A stretch of 23,835 bases of DNA from Chloromonas sp. AAM2 (taxonomy: Eukaryota; Chlorophyta; Chlorophyceae; Chlamydomonadales; Chlamydomonadaceae): contig QAXH01006459.1 of the NCBI GenBank assembly GCA_004335635.1, forward strand, positions 1 through 23,835, in the 5' to 3' direction. Shown one piece after another: positions 19,758-23,835 of this stretch. The position numbers and the translations under genes are program-made. The notes under the pieces were generated by a model, which had not been told where the DNA came from, searched no databases, and saw only the letters and a list, made by a program, of their open reading frames with translations. Each line of letters begins with the position of its first letter. The first letter of the stretch is position 1.

Positions 19758-20687
19758 TTAGAGAGCTGCCAGCCACTCATGAGCCAATGCTTGGGCAGCG
19801 GTAAGCTGCTTGGCCCTAAGCTGGCGTGTGAAGTGCTCCGCCAGAGCACTCCTGTTGCCCGGCACGCATCTCAGCAGCATGTGCAGCATGAGGCCGAGGG
19901 AGTACATGTCAGAACTGAATGTGTAACGTGTCTGACCAGTTGGCTCCACGTGCAGTGTGCCGTCATCCCAGCCGCAAAGCCAAAGGTCGTCTGGCAGGTC
20001 ACTGCTCTCAAACCTGCAGTACTCCAGGTCAATCAGCATCGCATCATCATCACCCAGCCACACTGTGTTTTCCTCCCGGACGTCCGTGTGTGTGATGCCA
20101 GCCGCATGCAGCGCCTTCAAAGCCTCGCAGCAGGCCCGCCCCAGGCACTGGCACTCCTGCATGCATCAAGCAAAGGCCAGCCATCCTAGGTGTGCCCTAC
20201 TTCAGTTTGCTGCACTCAAGCTGACCAGTGCTGCATGCCCCGTGGCCGTCACAGCTGCACACCAGAAGAAAACCGCGCTAAGCCCTTTGTGCTGGCCCTG
20301 TGCCAACCCACTTTCACTAGGCGCTGCTGCCCTGCTCTGTGTATGTGTGCAACTGAACACCAGCTTAGCCCATCCGTCTTCAAGGCAGCCAACAAATGCG
20401 TCCACATACCACGCTCGACGTACCACGACATAAGGCAAAGAATGACACTTCATCCATGCTGTGAACTGCAAGGGTCATGCGTGCAATGTCGCGCGTACCC
20501 GCTCAGTCAGCAGGCGTTTGTGGAAGCCCAGAGGTTGTGTGTGCACCTGGTACCCTCCTCGTGCACAGACTGTGGGGCCAGCACGAGCCGTCACCAGGAT
20601 TGGCTTCTTGCCAGCTGGCAGCTGTGATGCAGCTGCAGCCTCAGCTGCGTAGGCCTTCTCTAATGCACTCTGACTGGTGCCGGACCT
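19758..20687 (-). CDS. Kinase-like C-lobe exons of the minus-strand gene
   Basis: Three exons in phase 0 (20687-20499, 20465-20361, 20156-19758) encode the best-preserved part. The last exon shows an HRD-type catalytic loop as HTDVREEN (Asp and Asn present, the usual Arg replaced by Thr), a DFG-type element as LIDLEYC (Asp present, DLE instead of DFG), and an alpha-F-like segment SSDMYSLGLMLHMLL with its Asp. Ahead of these come CEALKALHAAGI, as in alpha-E, and VVVRRAW...EDGWAKL, hinge-like. The glycine-rich loop and beta-3 Lys were not located. The retained catalytic Asp, Asn and metal-binding Asp argue for a once-active phosphotransferase fold; substrate unknown. The resemblance is to divergent eukaryotic kinase-like families, not to a canonical Ser/Thr kinase. 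Confidence 0.7.
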
Positions 20688-23195
20688 CTGCAACGCACAC
20701 AAGTACACTCTGACCGGTGCCGGACCGCTGCAACGCACACAAGTACACTCTGACTGGTGCCGGACCGCTGCAACGCACACAAGTACACTCTGACTGGTGC
20801 CGGACCGCTGCAACACACACAAGTACACACAGCCATGGAGCAGTAAGCCCAAAAAGGAGCCTGTGAGCCTTGGACTAACCCGCTTTGCATGCACGTTCTG
20901 TGCTCTGTTCCTGTTTTTCGTGGCTGGTTGCGTTCCTTTTTGCCTTGTTCGTTCCTGCCTTTGCGCCTGATTCTGCTTTTGTTCCTGCCTTTCTTCTCCT
21001 TTCTTGCTCAGGGTAGGTCAGGGCGGTACACATCCCGTCCCGTGTCTCTTGACGGCTTCCCTGATGTAACAAATCAATCAAGCCTGCGAGCGCCCAATGT
21101 GAGCACTATGGGTGGAGGACGTGCAAAACTGCAAAGATGTGGTAGACAAATGAGTTGACCCGCTTGATGTGGACAATGTAAGGGTACGGCTGGTTCTCCA
21201 GTGACGTGTTCAGATCGATGTGCAACTCGCAGCGCTCTGTCGCTCAGAGGCAGAGTCTGCCTCACCAAACTTGGTGGACTGCCGCGTGAGCTGCACAGCT
21301 GGTTCCTGGTGGTGCCTCGGCTCTGAAGGTGCTGTGCAGGGGCTGGCAGAGATTGTGAATTTGACGGGTGCACACACCTACAGCCCCAGTTGCACCCTTT
21401 TTCATGCCCCCTGACAGCACGCTTTGTCAGGGCTGCCTTGCACCTGTTCTGCCGCTGCAAAGTGCAATCTAAGGCTGCTGAAAGCGCTTCTGGCTGTGTT
21501 AGCTGCCATGTGCACAACACTTCACCAGGAACAACACTTCACCTGGAAATCAGTCGTACGTAGCCATCTGCAAGGCCGAACGCATCATTATGGCAGGGGA
21601 GGACAGAGGTGGCAGCAGACCTTACCCTTGCATATGCCCTTCACCGGAGGATGTGCTTCGCAGCGCCAGTTGGTGTCAGCGTGACGTCTGCATCTCTCCC
21701 CCGCTGGGTGACCCGTAATGGCACGCGGTTCTCCAGCTTGGGTAGCTGCTGGCTCATCAGCACAAAGAGGCGATACAAGTTGATGGCGCAGCAGACGGCC
21801 AGCAACCGGCCGTGTGGGGTGCTCAAATCCATCGCCAGGTTGGTGGAGGAAACCTGTAAGGACGACGAATGGCAGACATTAAGGCGATGATGTTGATGAG
21901 CCGCCCATCAGCGTAGGGATATTCACGTGTGACGGCCTGTGCTGGGTGTCCACCAGCAGTTGGACATTGAAGTACACGCTTGCAAGGACGCACTTGCAGC
22001 CCTCACATGCTCAGCCGGAGGCTTGTAGCCTCAGTGCTACCTGGTCAGCTAGGAGCTCCCAGCACTAGCTGTCAGGCTACTTCGCGGCCCTGGAGCTCCC
22101 AGCACTAGCTGTCAGGCTGATACATGGCACACTGACACAGCAAACTGTGCTGCCTCTAACAGCCTGCGCACCCTGCCATCTTTCGCCACAAAGCACAGCT
22201 TCACCAGCAGACCTGTCGTGGCCAGCGCTGGGAGGCCTGGCACGGTGCCATAGTGCGCCGCTGGAAGGCCACCTTCACAGTACCTCTGCAGCTGTGCCAG
22301 GGCCTCATTAAATTGACCGGCCACCTGCACATGCAGCAGCTTCCCTGTTGTATGTCTCCCAGGTGTAAAGAGCGCGACGCCAATAGAACCGCAACATCCA
22401 GCATCTTACAAGTACTGCCGTGTCAGGTACAGTTCCTACATCAGCATCCATGCAGTTTGGCACCATGATACCTGCCCATCACCGGCTGCTCATCTGGTCC
22501 TCACACAGCATCATCGTGCACATGTGCCACACGAAGAGCTCATCAGGCCGCAGCTTGGCGCCCACAAGCTGGCTGGAAATGTCTGCTTGTGAATCTGACT
22601 GAACTGCACTTGGCTTGACCATGATGCTGGGTGTGTGGTACCTGGTCATGAGGTTGAAGACGCTGGTGAACATATTAATGACTGCAACGCTGCTGGTCAG
22701 TTCACTTCCCAAGTCTTCTGGAGGCTCCTGCACCAGGCTGGCAAGCCTTGCAGCTGCCCTATTGTGGCCATGCACTGCCTTCAGGCAGCTCAATAGCCCA
22801 GTCGATAGCTCTGCCTGAAGGCTCTCCACCTCTGTGTGGGGCATAGGGATCTTGAACCCAGTGAGGTCTGCAATAGCAAAGGCCGCACCATGTGCTGGTG
22901 GTTGCGTGGGCCAAGGATGCTGCTACTGTGCGATGTATGCAACAGGAGGTATGCATCAGTGCAGTGCCGGCAGGTGAGGAGCCCTGTGGATGACGGCACC
23001 AAGCACGCATCAGACCTACTGTTGTAAAACAGCACTGGGAAGCTCACCAGTTGCCAATCGTTGGAGCTCCTCAGCAGTCACAGGCAACCTTGTCAGCGGT
23101 GGTAGTGCATCCAGAAAATCAGCCATCAACTCCACGGAAAGGTCACGTAGAGTCCCTGCTGGCTGTGAGCCTGGGAGCAGCAGGCGCACAGGCAT
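19758..23195 (-). CDS. Uncharacterised protein with C-terminal kinase-like domain, multi-exon, probably disrupted
   Basis: Minus-strand exons, 5' to 3': 23195-23048 (ATG, MPVRLLLPGSQPAGTLRDL), 22867-22483, 22414 to about 22124, 21853-21645, a possible 25-nt exon near 21560, an exon near 21236-21120 (CELHIDLNTSLENQPYPY, IVHIKRVNSFVYHIF), 20687-20499, 20465-20361 and 20156-19758 (TAA). Phases agree at the junctions from exon 1 to 2 (1), 2 to 3 (2), 3 to 4 (0), and through the last three exons (0). The ATG has an in-frame TGA directly upstream. I do not recognise the N-terminal region; it has no visible membrane segments. Within exon 3 the protein-like reading changes frame at the GGG at about 22343-22345, and a second shift is possible near 21240. 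The 21640-21240 stretch is not resolved. It could be a recent pseudogene, or a functional gene with assembly errors. It is convergent with GT90-B and not functionally linked by sequence. Confidence 0.55.
20671..20830 (-). repeat. 40-bp tandem repeat carrying a 3' splice site, kinase-like gene
   Basis: Four copies at exact 40-bp spacing (plus-strand starts 20671, 20711, 20751, 20791). On the minus strand each reads ACTTGTGTGCGTTGCAG then CGGTCCGGCACCAGTCAGAG, so the acceptor-like GTTGCAG|(A/C)GG is repeated. The innermost copy, with CAG|AGG at 20688, joins the open exon 20687-20499. Confidence 0.88.
22052..22118. repeat. 27-bp direct duplication near the exon 3 donor of the kinase-like gene
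   Basis: GGAGCTCCCAGCACTAGCTG followed by TCAGGCT occurs at 22052-22078 and 22092-22118, within the intron just downstream of the minus-strand donor at about 22123-22132. No function is visible. Confidence 0.85.
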
Positions 23196-23835
23196 GCCTC
23201 ACTGCATGCCTTCAACCAGCAAGGACATGTGCAACATCCTAGGCAGCTAGGCAGCAGCAATGGTCCAAGCCATGGCCAGTGTGGTCATGCCTGCAGGGTG
23301 TTGCGAATGTAACATGGAGTGGCAACGTCACACATGGTAGCCGTGAGGATGAGTGCACATAATATCATCCTAGCGTCACTGGCCAGCACACCCTGCATGC
23401 ATTACGTGCAGACGTGCATGCATTACGTGACCCAAGGAGTGCATCAGTAGTTGCATGGAGCAAGGTCACCTGCAAGCTACCATGCAAGCTACCATGCGCG
23501 TGCTTTTCCTTAACATGGTGTGAGTGACTGGGTGCCTGTACAACCAGTAGTTCTACTAACGAATGAAGAGATGGATGCTTCCTGAATGAATTGCACTCTT
23601 ACATGTGGGCCTGTCAAGACCTCACTGAGCTCGCCATGTTGTGTGCCGCGACCCTCACATACAGCGCGACGCAGGTGTAAGCATGCATGCCATGCATGTA
23701 CACCAGACACACCAGATGCAACCTCTACGTGATAGTATGCACGCCATATTGTGCACCACAGACGCACAACGTCACCTCATGCCCAAGTCGCTATGCCATA
23801 TTGTGCACCACAGACGCACAACGTCACCTCATGCC
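23196..23835. other. 5' flank of the kinase-like gene with short duplications
   Basis: No coding exon is supported here. It contains a doubled TGCATGCATTACGTG (about 23395-23430), a doubled CAAGCTACCATG (about 23473-23496) and the 52-bp repeat at the window end. No TATA box or other promoter element was recognised with confidence. Confidence 0.5.
23743..23835. repeat. 52-bp tandem repeat cut by the window end
   Basis: GCCATATTGTGCACCACAGA and the following ACGCACAACGTCACCTCATG start at 23743 and again at 23795. The second copy runs off the window, so the array may continue to the right. Confidence 0.9.

Overview
This is eukaryotic nuclear DNA, most likely from a green alga of the order Chlamydomonadales. 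The evidence is many short exons with GT..AG introns, abundant intronic minisatellites and microsatellites, moderate GC, and an interstitial block of TTAGGG repeats. TTAGGG is the telomere type of the Haematococcus/Dunaliella/Chloromonas side of that order, whereas Chlamydomonas itself uses TTTTAGGG. The organism assignment is inference. No prokaryotic-style genes, operons, tRNA, rRNA or CRISPR array were seen.

Layout. Positions 1-500 hold a dispersed repeat ending in an ATG-triplet tail, and a lone exon (165-263) that looks like the relic of a GT90 gene. Positions 502-6788 (+) hold a ten-exon GT90 (CAP10/POGLUT-like) glycosyltransferase gene, called GT90-A here, coding for about 453 aa. Positions 6789-9852 are intergenic, with repeats and no gene I recognise. 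Positions 9853-18451 (+) hold a paralogous eleven-exon gene, GT90-B, about 456 aa, whose introns are inflated by several minisatellites and one assembly gap (97 N at 11324-11420). Positions 18452-19757 are a convergent intergenic spacer. Positions 23195-19758 (-) hold a multi-exon gene with an uncharacterised N-terminal region and a C-terminal protein-kinase-like C-lobe. It carries one clear and one possible reading-frame break, so it may be a pseudogene or contain assembly errors. Positions 23196-23835 are its 5' flank, with short duplications.

How the genes relate. GT90-A and GT90-B are tandem duplicates. Each has an N-terminal signal sequence, and splice phases match at every shared junction except the one before the DIL(I/V)P exon (phase 0 in A, phase 1 in B, the same residue boundary). 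Both should act in the ER/Golgi on glycoproteins or extracellular-matrix glycans; donor and acceptor cannot be read from the sequence. The kinase-like gene is unrelated and convergent.

The most interesting signals are: tandem arrays that incorporate splice sites (5' sites of GT90-B introns 4 and 10, 3' site of a kinase-gene exon); a sharply bounded 150-bp near-identical tract between the two GT90 genes that looks like gene conversion; an intron present in GT90-B and absent at the same codon in GT90-A; and a 78-bp insertion, nearly all triplet repeat, with a 16-bp direct repeat that looks like a target-site duplication. Exon coordinates were derived by eye from paralogue alignment and splice-phase consistency, without transcript evidence.
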